DNA from: Clavelina lepadiformis
Taxonomy: Eukaryota > Chordata > Ascidiacea > Aplousobranchia > Clavelinidae
NCBI RefSeq assembly: GCF_947623445.1
Contig: NC_135241.1
Coordinates: 24,368,501 to 24,432,500 of the forward strand
DNA: 64,000 bases
Direction of reading: 5' to 3'
Shown here: in pieces, positions 13,101 to 24,800 of the stretch
How positions within the stretch are numbered: the first letter of the stretch is position 1
Layout of the letters: each line of letters starts with the position of its first letter
The notes under the pieces: generated by a model
Seen by the model: only the letters and a program-made list of their open reading frames with translations
The model's database searches: none
Told to the model about the DNA's origin: nothing
Made by a program: the position numbers and the translations under genes

Positions 13101-15566
13101 ACATTGGTCTGTCTTGCACTTAATATGAAGCTGGAATAAATGAGAACTTGTCGGAGGACCAACCTTTAAGTGAGGAATTAGTTCGATTCCATTCTTATCC
13201 AGATTAAGTTCTCTCAGTTGAGGGAGGGCGGCGAGGGAAGCAAACGTTGAGAGGTCGTCGAGATTATTGTCGTCAAGTAAAAGAACTTCCAAGTTTTTAA
13301 ATCTCGGAATAATCTCGGCATCCTTCCCACTGATAAGCAACGTTCAGTGTCAAGTAAAATTAAATTCTATTGCAACAGAATTGGTAAGAAATCAGCAGCT
13401 GCTTGTACCTTGCGGAAACTACGATGGGTCTTGCCATGTCCGTATGAATAGAATGCATTCCATTGCCAGTGAGAGTTAAAACTTTTAATTTGGCCAACAC
13501 TCCCAGGTCCAGCACATCCTTCGCGCTGATGTAGTTGTATGAGAGATCAAGAACCTGAATGCATTGGCAAATATGCCGTTTAACACACACATGCATGCAC
13601 AATATACTACTCAGAAATTTAATACAGTACATGCTGCACATAAACATTTCAAGTACCACTAAACAAATTAAGATATAAGCAAAATCCCAAATAAAGGTGA
13701 TTATGCTGTCTCCTAAGTGGCCAGATCAACGCATGCACTCACTTGAAGATTAGGGAAATCCCCATACTCCACTTTTAAATTGCGAAGTCCATTTACTGGG
13801 AGTTCCAATTCTCTCAAGTTGATAAAATGGTTGAAAGGTCCTGCAAAAAAGTAAAACAACTCAACTTAGATTAAAATGAAAGCACAAAACACCATCAAAG
13901 CTGTTGCCACCATGGGTGGAACTCACGAAAGGGAAGTAGATTTTCGGAAGCATTGATGTAGGCAACATTTATAAAATCCTTAAATTCTTCCTCATTAACA
14001 TCCTCAAGATTTTGATCGGAGACGTTGACGCTGCACAGATCTAACGCTGAATCCACATGGTGGTGTTTTAGCTGGAAATTTGGTAACAGACAACATATAA
14101 ATCAAAAACAATCATTATATACCATCTAATACTGACTTTACAGCCCCGTATGGTAAGATTGTATGTGTGACATCATCACAAAAATTGCCAATGGCACAAA
14201 AAATGTCATGAAACATTTTGCATTTTCACAAAATACAGAATTAAAAAAACATTTTATGGCAATAAGTGCACAGATATTTGAGTTATTTCATGGTGTTTTG
14301 GGGTTGATTGATGAAAAAAAATCATCATACAAAACTCTTCTGTCTCTTTGTTTTATCTTGACAAAATTGTCATATTATAAAATATTTTCATTATACCTAA
14401 ATCGTTAGATCCCTAAATACAAGCTTTCCATGCAGGAACAAAACAGGTTGTAACTTATACAATTAATGCCCAATCACAAAACTAAAGTAGACTATAACAA
14501 ATTAACAAAATAAATGATAATTTTAGTTGAATTAGATCGGAAAGTAAACCAAAAATAAACAAAGATTTAAGAAACAAGGATCGTTACCAGAAACCCGGCA
14601 TCGAAAATATGAGGATCTGATTTATCGTTGGAGAGTCTTCGATCAACACGAGGCGCTGTGCTTAAATTACTCTGCAAATGTAGTAACATAACAGGTATAC
14701 TTGTCATAGTCTATGAAGGTAAAATGTGGTTTTACGAAACACAAACACCACAGAGAAATGTGGGCAAGTAAATTGTATTGTTATCATTGATTAATTATAA
14801 CCAAATGCCATTAACCCAAAGAAATTTAACAAGGGTGCTTGAAGCTATTTGTCTGAAATACCAAGAGAGGTAAGTTTCGAACTAAGAGTAGGTCTAGTGC
14901 ATAAGTGCATAACCATAGGATGCCTTTGTATACTAGACAACAGCTACTCAAATTGTGACGTCATCTGGTTGTGCACTTGTATACTAGACTCCTAAGGGCT
15001 AGGCTAAGCTAAACTTAACACTTAAGCTATGAGCTAAAGTGTTACCGTAAGTTTCCTACACTGCACCAACACAATGTGTGTGTGAAAGTAAGTTTTAAAT
15101 AAGCTATAGGCCTATGATTTCGACACCCATACCTGTAAATTGTTAGGCTTCCTTGGATTAAATGACGCCTGAAATTTGCTTTGCTGTTTTTCAGCATACG
15201 CTACAACCCATGATCCGGCACCTGTAAATAACACGAATTGCTTATTAAAGGTTTGTCTTGTTACAATAATGCTGAAATCTTCCACAGGACAAGGTTTATA
15301 AGCAGACACTAATTAAAACCCAACGGTTCGGTATGAAAATCTATCGGTTTTAGAAAGATACATTGAAAGTCTGAAACTGTAAACAGTGTTTTTCAACTAT
15401 AGGCTAGGCCTATTTCCTTCGTTTCAGCCTTTCTGTGATATCTGTTTGAGAGCTTTTAATCATTAATCTTACTTTCATGCAATTTTCTTGCGACGCCTCT
15501 AGCAGGAAAAGAGTTGGTAGGATAACTATTGGCAGATTCCAGTTTCCATACAGCCAAAGAGGACAT
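10162..15566 (-). CDS. XRRA1: X-ray radiation resistance-associated protein 1 (LRR protein), 17 exons
   Basis: Exons, high to low: 15473-15566, 15133-15221, 14588-14671, 13927-14071, 13743-13840, 13409-13554, 13164-13329, 12894-13023, 12404-12563, 12137-12255, 11929-12050, 11691-11853, 11526-11617, 11280-11409, 10809-11022, 10543-10653, 10162-10249. All phases close: 2151 nt, 716 aa, close to vertebrate XRRA1. The N-terminus has NSFPARG, like the NCFPAR of the family, then SWVVAYAEK. Leucine-rich repeats occupy about residues 100-275 (NLRELELPVNGLRNL, VLDLSYNYIS, LLLDDNNLDDL, LRELNLDKNGIELI). After a Ser/Arg-rich linker come LLSIANNQITEEE and HGNPIVKHNSG, GEPPLLSHYL, VFLTQIDE, and a charged helical C-terminus (VVREESLRASRQ). 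The function of XRRA1 is poorly defined; it was linked to radiation response. The gene lies between the two integrin-head copies on the same strand. Confidence 0.9.
12629..12803. mobile_element. Small palindromic MITE in an XRRA1 intron
   Basis: About 40 bp at each end are inverted copies, starting TTGAACCAAATTGCTGCAA on the left and ending in its near complement on the right. The 175-bp unit would fold into a long hairpin. No coding capacity. It lies between exons 12404-12563 and 12894-13023 and leaves the splice sites intact. Confidence 0.7.
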
Positions 15567-16341
15567 GACAGCAAGAAAAACGGGAAACAAATTAGCCTAC
15601 CTTAAAATTTAGTTTTCTTCAACTCTCAAATGCGTCGTTGCCAAGACATCTATTTATTTCAAGTTGTTAATAGATGCAACCCTACAAAAGGTTTTTATTG
15701 AATTTAACAATTCACAAATAAACACGCTAAATAAAGAAATGTTGTGCCAATTATTTTCTAAGTGTTTACATTAAATATACTTTGTAAACACAAATAAAAA
15801 AAAATTCTATTGCTAAAGTATTATTTACAATTAATTTAAATTACTTTTTTCTCACCTCTTTAATTTCTTATGTGTTACAAAATACAAACGGCGACAAGGA
15901 CACATGGTGCCGGTGATACCTTTTTTTAGTCAAAACATCGCTTAACCTTTCCTTGAGTGTCTTATAACTAGGATAATTCTTATGTTTGAAACTTGACTTT
16001 TTAGGTATCTCAGATTGGTTTATTACATATAGCCTATGAAATATTTTAACGAAGATTTGCTCCGGTAAGTCTTTACATTTCTATATAAACGTAGGCCTAA
16101 TGCTTTCCCGTGCTTCAAAGCAAACTAATTTACCTTACCTGAATATATTGTTGAAAAACGTATTCAGAATAGCAATATTCTCCATTTAAACTACTTATGT
16201 AGCGTTTTTTGTGAGATTTTACTTACTAATGCGCGTGACATAATCGCATTACCTTCTCTCGTAATGCACAACAACCACACACACGCACTCACACACCGCA
16301 TAGAAAATAAGAAGATTATGATCTTATAGAATAAAACTTAC

Positions 16342-18895
16342 ATCCAGATAAGTGACGCTCATGCCACTCTCCGCTTGAGAAAGTGGGTTCGTGTTGTTGG
16401 TGGTTACACCACCTGATAAAATGTAGGTCTACGTGATTCGAATTATAAGGTTAAATAGAATAGCTTAGGTTTACTACAAAAGATATTTCAAAGCACTTGC
16501 AAATGTAGCCTATGCCACAATAGATATAAATAATTTATCACTGTATGAAGATGCTTGTCACAAACCATCTATGTTGCTAACAATCGACTGTTGTAACGGG
16601 TCCACGATGCTACTTAAATCCGTAAATCCGTTCAGACCGTAGATTAGATCATTGTTCGCCACGTTGGCTGTTGTACCGGTAATCGTCTGAAAAGTGACTT
16701 CCTTTTTGTAACACGCTTTATGATAATTCTTTTACATGCAATGATATTGAACCACCTGTAGCTCGGATACAGCGTAATTGTCGACCCCGATTGCATAAAT
16801 AATTATTCCCTTCGATCGCGCATCTGTGGAAACTCCCTGCAGCAATTCTGCTTGGGACGACCTTGATAAAGCCATTTAACACCTCACAAATGTGGATAGT
16901 TCGAATATTAAGTTTACTTATTAAATACTAACACACCTTCCGTCAGTTAATAACACCAGGACCTTAGTGTTCATAACTTCGTTAAATCGAGGAGACGCCT
17001 CAAAATCCAAAGTAGTTTTACTGATCGCTTGGGCGGTGAAGGTCGTGAAGCCTTGGTATTGAACATTATTCATCGCAATCTGTTGACAAAATTTGTTATA
17101 AAGTTATTTTGCCTCATGTCTGAATTAGATTGTTACAAGCATTGTTCAAAATATACCCTAAAGTCTTCGTAATTGTCGTATTGGCCCAAGCTAATTTCAG
17201 TGACGATGTAAGGTTGATTTTGAAGTGAACTAAAAATGTAAACATGTTTAGAAGCTATATAACGTTTATTCCTTGACCGGCGTGAAGTTGGTTGTCGGTT
17301 ACCTGTTTACTTATTCAGGTACTTATTCTCATTTCAAGTGGTTTATTCAAAAAAATGCCATAGCTATAGCTTGTAAAAGCAGTGATTTTAAATAAAATAA
17401 TAAAAATTAATTTCTATGAATTTAATTGGAAACATTTAAATCTATAAAATAAAATTATAAAAAGGTCGAAACAGATTTCTAAAATGAAATTTGACATTAA
17501 TTGAAGTAAACTCGGATTAATTTGTAACAAACGTTAAAAGAATTAAAATATAAGTAAAAAAGTTAAATAAATTCAACAAAAACGCCCTAGTTTTTTAAAA
17601 TTTGGTTTATATGATCTTTATAAACTAAGCTTTATTGGAATTAACTTATATCTTTAAAACGTTTATTGATTTTTTTCAATCGACATGAATTTAAATCAAT
17701 TAAAATAAACGGATATCTGTTTATTTGATTTATCTGAATTTTTATGATTTTATTTTAAATTAAATAGGTACTTTTTCAAATAGTGATATGAATGAAAATT
17801 GTAAACTCAAAAGCCGTCCTTTTATTCAAACCGCTTCACTTACTACTGAGCGTCGTAATGAGAATATTGGACAACGCCGATATTGGCAAAGTTTTTCATG
17901 TCGAAGTGTAGGGCAACCGAGTTCACCCAACTTTTTATTCTGTTGAAATTTGTATTTCCTACACTGGCCGATCCGTCCAAGAGAAACATAAGATCAAGCG
18001 TCGCTCCGCAATCTGCAAAAGCTTCCATTGATCAAAAATTATTCTTCAAACTAACTAACTAATTCTTCTTCTATAAGTTAATTAAAATAAATTCATAATC
18101 TATATACCTGACTCAGGTCCATAGAGATCTGTCGACCAGGTTTGACCAAAATCACTTGAAATGTAACAGGCTCCAGGACTGTTGTGCTTGAGCGTACAAT
18201 CCAAGCCGCGTAGTGGCGCACAAATCTGAAAAAAGTTGACGCACAATAACTTCTAACTAAGGTTTTCAACATCATAAAGCTGCACTGGGTGGATATACCA
18301 AATAACCTACCACTGCTGTTGTGTTCACAGCGCTCCCAGTAAGAGTCAGTCCCAGTGCGTCCCTTTCAACAAGAATACTTGAATCGTCGGAGATTTCTCT
18401 TTCTCTGTTGGGGCTCGAAGATGAACACGTGACGTCTGGTTCCTTTGTGAGGTCTAAAACGCACTTTTTTACGTCACCACGAGCGCTTATTTCTTGGTTT
18501 AATGCTGTGGTGTTTGTCTTTATGGATTTGGGCGATCCTATTAAAAGTCTGAAAGCAAACAGTTACATGGTTTATACTTCACATAAGCTAAAAGAATTTG
18601 CAATCTTACACGGCATATATTCTCTCTTAAGCAGCTAACCTTGATAATTTTGCGGAACCTATTTTAACAAATTTACTTACGTAGCTTGTCCGGCCAGCAA
18701 AGGTTTCACATAAAAGCTATATCCGAAATAATTATTCGAGCTTGAGGTAATTTCACTATTGTTGGTTATTAGGCTGAAGTTGGCCGACTTTTCAATACTG
18801 AAGGCATTGCACGTTTTTTCGTAAATCAGAGAACAACAAACAAATAACACAAAGCCCGAAATACTTTCTGTTCGACGGCATATCCAGTGGAACAT
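16342..18895 (-). CDS. Integrin-alpha-like head protein with I (vWA) domain, copy B
   Basis: Exons, high to low: 18681-18895, 18311-18548, 18108-18225, 17844-18012, 17157-17229, 16937-17079, 16756-16861, 16566-16686, 16342-16412. Exons 3, 5, 6, 7 and 8 have exactly the lengths of copy A (118, 73, 143, 106, 121 nt) and the same phases. The product starts with a hydrophobic leader, then SNNYFGYSFYV, LLIGSPKS, ICAPLRG and PGACYISSDFG. The vWA domain has MIDAS DGSAS, TTFTA and LLTDGR. It ends, as far as visible, at QAESGMSVTYLD; a terminal exon could not be fixed, and XRRA1 starts only 0.8 kb further on, so a full integrin cannot fit. Intron 4 (17230-17843) is extremely AT-rich. Likely a secreted or truncated I-domain protein; integrin-alpha ancestry is clear, present function is inferred. 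Confidence 0.75.
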
Positions 18896-19960
18896 TTTGA
18901 CTATAGTCTGGGACAAAATAAATAGAAATTCTTAATGATTTCGGAAAAGTAGTTTGATTTATCATAATTACGGTAACCTCTTACGTAAGAATATTCTATA
19001 AATATAAGAGTCTGCAGTATTTCGATAATAATAAACAACACTTTTTTTGTTCACAGCAAAAGATAATATATTATCGAATATAGTAGTCTATTTGATGACG
19101 TATTTTTAAATTGTTATTTCTGCTGTTGGGCCTATACCAAAACCTTTAAAGATTTTTCTTCCAACTCTGCTTATACCCCTTTCTCAAATAACTCACATTA
19201 ATATGTAATAATTAATTTGCTTCCACGTCACAATCTTCACACAGGATGTTTACCAATAAGCTAGTTGCTGCAGAATTAGCTAAAACGCAACTGACGTTTC
19301 TTTGGTGTCATTTTCACTTGCATCCTGAATAAATTGTATGCATCTCTTAATATGCACAAAAGCTAAAAGCTATTCATTTCATTCTCTGCTAATTATAAAT
19401 TAAAAACTCAAACTGAGCTTGCAGCAGGCTTTGCGCCAAATGTGGTGCAAATTTACCCGCGTAAAACGTCTCTTTGCTTGTTTTCCACAGCTGATATGTA
19501 ACCTCATTATGAATTAAAATGTTTACGATTCTCTGAAAGCTTCTTCTTTTGCAAAAGCCTGGACCCGATGGTAATTAAATTAATACCTTGGGCCTAAACT
19601 TTTAGGAAACCTATAGGCTATAGGTTACTGTTTGAAGACCACCTTGGTGGGTAGTTGACTGTAAACTAACCCCAAAAACACAAAAGTGATTAGTAAAACA
19701 AAACTTAAACGATAATGTTCACAATACTCTGAACTTCTCTGCATTTATAGATCATAACTTATTCTTTTTTTAAGTAACTTGTATATCTCAGTTGGAGGAG
19801 TTAGGCTACAGCTTAGCGTAGACGTGAAATAGCAACGTGGCCAGTATGCACATTTTGCGACCGTTTACGAATTATACATTTAGCAGTGACAAAATTGTGA
19901 AAGTCTTGCTGGGGTTATATGATTAAAACGATCGGGAAGTGTAGAATGTAGCAATGTTGA
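18896..19960. other. Intergenic, upstream of integrin-head copy B
   Basis: AT-rich, no coding signal seen. Should hold the promoter of copy B, but no element could be assigned. Confidence 0.3.
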
Positions 19961-19974
19961 GGATCATCTTGTCA

Positions 19975-20125
19975 GCTCGGTAACCAATTAATTCGAGCGC
20001 CGGACTCACAGTAATGCGGAGTGTGTTCGATACCGGGTGGTGCTACTGTTGTAATGCTTTTGGGTAAGGTATTAACAACACTTGCTCCTGTTCAGTGGAC
20101 TTGATTAACAGTTCTAAATTATAAC
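19975..20125 (+). repeat. tRNA-derived SINE-like repeat, copy 1
   Basis: GCTCGGTAACCAATTAATTC leads to GCGCCGGACTC, then GTGTTCGATACC, which resembles a pol III B box (GGTTCGANTCC). The 3' part (CTTGCTCCTGTTCAGTGGAC) recurs in the copy near 20800. Inference only; a full tRNA fold was not found. Confidence 0.45.
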
Positions 20126-20649
20126 TTTTATAATCCGTACTAATGATAAAAAATAAAATAACAAAATAAAAAATGTGTCACAATCAGAACTTGCACAAAG
20201 ACTAGCTCGGTAACCGTGGCTCGAACAATGAAAAATCACCCACTGAGCTTAAGTTGTGCAAAGACTTTCCACAGTCCGAGGATAAAGATTATTATTATAC
20301 CACAGGTTTACGCGATCACCACGATGTTGGTCATCATTGTTGTCCATCAGTGTTGAGGCTCATCATTGACATTGTTGACAAACGCTTTTTGACCATTACA
20401 AATCTTATATTTGGCAGTAACAAGATATAAAGTTTTTGTTCGTATATATAATCGACTGCTGCGAATTTTAGAAGTAAAAATGTTTATCTTATATCACTTT
20501 AACAGATCTTCGAAATGTTTGCTGGACAGGATTGTGCGCTAAAATCACAATGGTAATGCTTTGGCCGCGCAGTTGAAAACAGTTGAACAAGAAATATGAG
20601 ATTCGAACGAACAGTTTGCAAAAATGCTGTTGTTGAAGAACGTTGAAAC

Positions 20650-20860
20650 AGCTGAACGATGAGGATATCGGTTCCGCAATGGTCAGCGTGGTCGGCTTGT
20701 AAATATGCGAGCTGGGTTCGATTTCCATTTGCGCTATCTTTTTAGCCTAATTAGACCTAATACCACAGATCCTTAACGGTCTTCAGGGAGTTAGTCTATG
20801 AATGACGCTTGCTTGTGTTCAGTGGTCCTGGTGATGAGTAACAAAGAAATATAACAAACA
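20650..20860 (+). repeat. tRNA-derived SINE-like repeat, copy 2
   Basis: Contains GGTTCGATTTCC (20708-20719), a good B-box match, preceded by TGGTCAGCGTGGTCGG as a possible A-box region. The tail CTTGTGTTCAGTGGTCC resembles the tail of copy 1. Related GCTCG fragments lie around 20205-20240 and 20895-20930. Confidence 0.5.
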
Positions 20861-20929
20861 AATTCAATTCCAAAGGAAATTGCACAAAAGACAAGCTCGC
20901 CGGACCTGGGCTCGACCGTGGCTGTTGGG

Positions 20930-21881
20930 GAGTCGTATATATAGGCAAGCCCAGTTACGAGTCTCACAAAGTCTTTCTGGACTATGAGTTTTTAATGTAC
21001 TCAGCATAGGCTAAACAATCAGCCTAAATGTACACAGTATAGACCAAACTTGCTCATACAGGCAGTTTTCAAGGAAAACGTTTGCATGCAAGGGTCAGTG
21101 ATAAAGCGTTGGGATAATCATATTCTGCATAAAGCATTTCACAAGATCTATTAATGTTCACGTCAAATTTTTTCATCTTCACGCCAATTTGTAATAAATG
21201 AACAAACAAAAACTGGTTGTTTGACCACAAATTTATTATAAATAGACCGAGAACTGAGATTTCGGTGCACACACGATTCCTCGTTAAAAATTGCCATATT
21301 TTCTAGTCACATCTTATTTGTCGATAATTTATTGTCAATCATTAGCATTTATATTGGTAGGTAATTAAATTTTGTTTGATTAAATTCAGGATTTTCCTTT
21401 CATAATCAGTGTGAGATTATGTGATTTTTAATGCACAAAACATGTACGGTTGATTTACCAGGGCTCCCCAGTATCCCCCCACCTGTCGTTGAAAAATAAA
21501 TCATACTCAGAAAATTTGTCATTTTACTGTTTTTTGGAGAGAACTGTTTAGTGCGTTGTTATATTGCGAACAGTGCATCGAGGTGAAAGGCAGTTCACAT
21601 GAGTTTGAAACAGAATGTTTGTTTTGAGGCTCAGTCACACATAGCGTTACCGTATTTATCTCACTTGGATGAGTAGGCTACCATTCAAATGTTTGTAAAC
21701 TGCCACCTTTACAAGCTTCTGAGACGAGTGTAACTCAATCTGTTTTCATTCAAACTTGGAATTGTAGAACATACCTTAACCATTGTATAATGATATCAAA
21801 GCATTGCTGTTGATTTACAGAAAGTTTATTAACAGATTTAATGATTGTTCAACCTAACAGAATAAGTTGGCTTTGTGTAAA
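20930..21881. other. Intergenic, upstream of RNase T2
   Basis: No gene recognised. Expected to hold the RNase T2 promoter; none assigned. Confidence 0.3.
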
Positions 21882-24800
21882 ATGAAAACATACACACAAA
21901 ATATACTTCAAGTTTTATTTATTTGTGGAGTAATAGGATTTTTTGCTCTGTGGCAACGGAGCAGCAATGCCTGGGATTTCATAGTCTACACTCAACAATG
22001 GCCAGAAGCTGCTTGCGTTGACATTAATGTTAGTATCAGTTCGATGTGCTTTATGTATTTTTGATTGTCTTACTGATTCAATTGTAAGCCGCATTTTTTG
22101 CTGCTAAAATAAGCCGCGCAGAAAGATAAGATACATTAAGTCTCTGCAATGTACTCTTCATCCTCGACAGTTTTACAAACAAATATGATTTCGATTTGAT
22201 AAAAATGGAAACTGCACAAATGATGGTACAAAAAACTTCATAAGCCGTGACTTACAATCGAGTCAATATGGTGCACGTAACGTGAGATTAAATTTCCACC
22301 TTGATTTTTTCAATTTTATTTCATTTTAACTTTTCTTAACCTTGGAAGTTGGTAATTTTGTTAATGATCCCACTTATGTGTCTTTTTGTTTAAAGGATAC
22401 AACGTCCAGCCACCATCATATTTGCACAATGACAAGAAATATCCAGACATGGACCATCCATGGCATATGGTAAGAATTGTTTGAAAGTTTTATTCTTTGT
22501 AACTGTGCTGCTGGATTTTTTTTAGATTTTTGAAGTCCAAATTGTGATTTTGTGCCAATTGCATAAACTCTGCTGTATGTTGTGATTTTGCAATGTTGTC
22601 AGTTTTGACCATTAACTTTATGTATTCTCAGGCCTAGCAGGTTTGACGGGGATGGTCCGTTCTATTGTGACAATTCATACCCATTTCAAGAATCAGAAAT
22701 AACGGTGAGACCATAACCATTTAAATGTGTAAAAAAGTAAACATTTAATCATTATACTTAGGTTGTCTGGCTTGTATAAAATGCCATAATTATTGGGATA
22801 TGGCCCATACTTTTTTCAAAATATCTCAAAATGTACTTTTTTCAAAACAACAGGAAGTTGAGGTTTATACTGAAACTAACCAAACGCAATTTTTTCCATG
22901 AGACCAGTCATGCACACCTTTCACATCCTGTTGCGTTGTGCTTTGTGTATCATTGTAAACAAAGACAATGTCTCGGATGCAAATGAAGCAATAGGCAATG
23001 GTTGATTAATATTTCCTGTTGTGGTAAACCTAATTGCAAAAATCGACAAACGCTAGGTACAGACACGCTGTGCTTTGCTTTTTTGAATTTTATATACGGT
23101 ATAATTTAATATACGGGAGTTAGTGAATAGAAGGTACTACGACACCTTATCGAAAGACACTTTATCGAAAGACACTTTATCGAACGACACCTGATCGAAA
23201 CGACAGCTGATCGAAAGACACTTTATCGAACGACAATTAATCGAGCCGACAGTTGATCGAAAGACACTTTATCGAAACGACAGCTGATCGAACGACATTT
23301 TATCGAACCGACAGTTAATCAAAACAAAAGTTGATCGAACGACACTTTATCGAACCGACAGTTCAAGCAAGATTTTAGCGTGTTTCTCAAACATTGGAAC
23401 AATGAGCCATTGTGATGTGCGGTCTTTGTAATGGTGTGCATTAATGAATTGTGATGTATATATCATAAAGTTGACGATTTATATTTTATATCTATATTTT
23501 ATATTTGTATCATAAAGTGTTCGATTTCGCATGGCGGCCGGCCCGCCCACATATTAATAAGATATCACAAGAATACGCACGAGAATTACTAAGTACGAGA
23601 TTGTCTGTACAGTAGACTAGACTAGTCATTATAGATACAAAGAGTAAGGAATTGAAGGCAAAATTTAATAGCAAGGGGCATGTCGCTGTCTGACTTTTAC
23701 ACAAAGTAGCTTCTTGAAAGTGGTCTTTATCCCAGCTTGACCGACAGCGCAAAATAAATGGCTTCGATGCTTGGTAGCACGTACACATGTGAACAAATGT
23801 TTTCAACAATGAAATTCACGAAAAGCAAGCTAAGATCACGCATTTCCGACGCCTATTTAGAAAATGTTCTGGCTCTTGCTTCATATGACTTGCCACCAGA
23901 TGTTGAAAAACTTTCACAAAGCAAGCAGCATCAAGTGTCACTTTAATGCTGTGTTGTTGAAGTGTGAACACAAATATTTTGCTCTTTTTGTGATTGGTAC
24001 GATTGAGATTGCAGCAATGTGGTGTAATATACTGAAGTGAGTGTGAATTATAGTATTAATGAGGCATCAGGTAATTAATGAGGCATCAAGTTGTCAATGA
24101 GGCAAGTTGCAAAATAAAGGTCAAACTTTGCAAATTTTAAGGTCAAAGTTAAAAATTTTTGGGTCAAAAAACTGGTTGCCCTATTTATGAGTTATATGAC
24201 TATTATAATTACATTATTTGATCATATTGTGTATACTTACATTTCCACACTATTTGATTTTAGACATCTTAAGAATTCTTGTAATTTTTTCCACGTTAAT
24301 AACGATTGTATACATATCGAAATGGAATTCATTTTAAGTGATAAAGGCAAACGAAAGTTGGCCTTGGACGGTTTCTTGTACGTTCGTGACAAAACAACAA
24401 ATGGCGTAACTTACTGGAGATGTGAGGACTACCTCAAATGCAAAAGCCGTCTATCCACAGCCGAGGACGACAGCCTCAAGAGAGCACCATCTGAACACAG
24501 TCATCCACCAAACCCTGCACGTGTTATAGTTGCAAGAGCACAAGCCAGCATGCGAGATCGAGCAATCAATTCAGATGAACGTACCTCAAACATTATTCAG
24601 AGGGAAACGCAGGATATATCCTTAGCCACCGCTGGTGCTCTCCCTAAAGCAACATCATTAAAGCGGATGATACAGCGAAAGCGCGTATGTCCAGAAGGAA
24701 TCGGCTTGATGGATGAACTCCGCGTGACACCGAGGGGAGAAGCCTTCGTTATCGAGGAAGACGATGAGAACGAATTCTATATGTTTGCGTCTCAAAAGAA

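Noticed and set aside
15222-15309. Possible N-terminal extension of XRRA1 starting at a GTG
   Set aside because: The splice from the 15473 donor to 15221 keeps the frame and joins two regions conserved in XRRA1; the stretch in between is intron.
24187-24321. 45-codon extension of the MULE transposase
   Set aside because: AT-rich and unlike the family; the ATG at 24322 directly precedes the FLYWCH finger.
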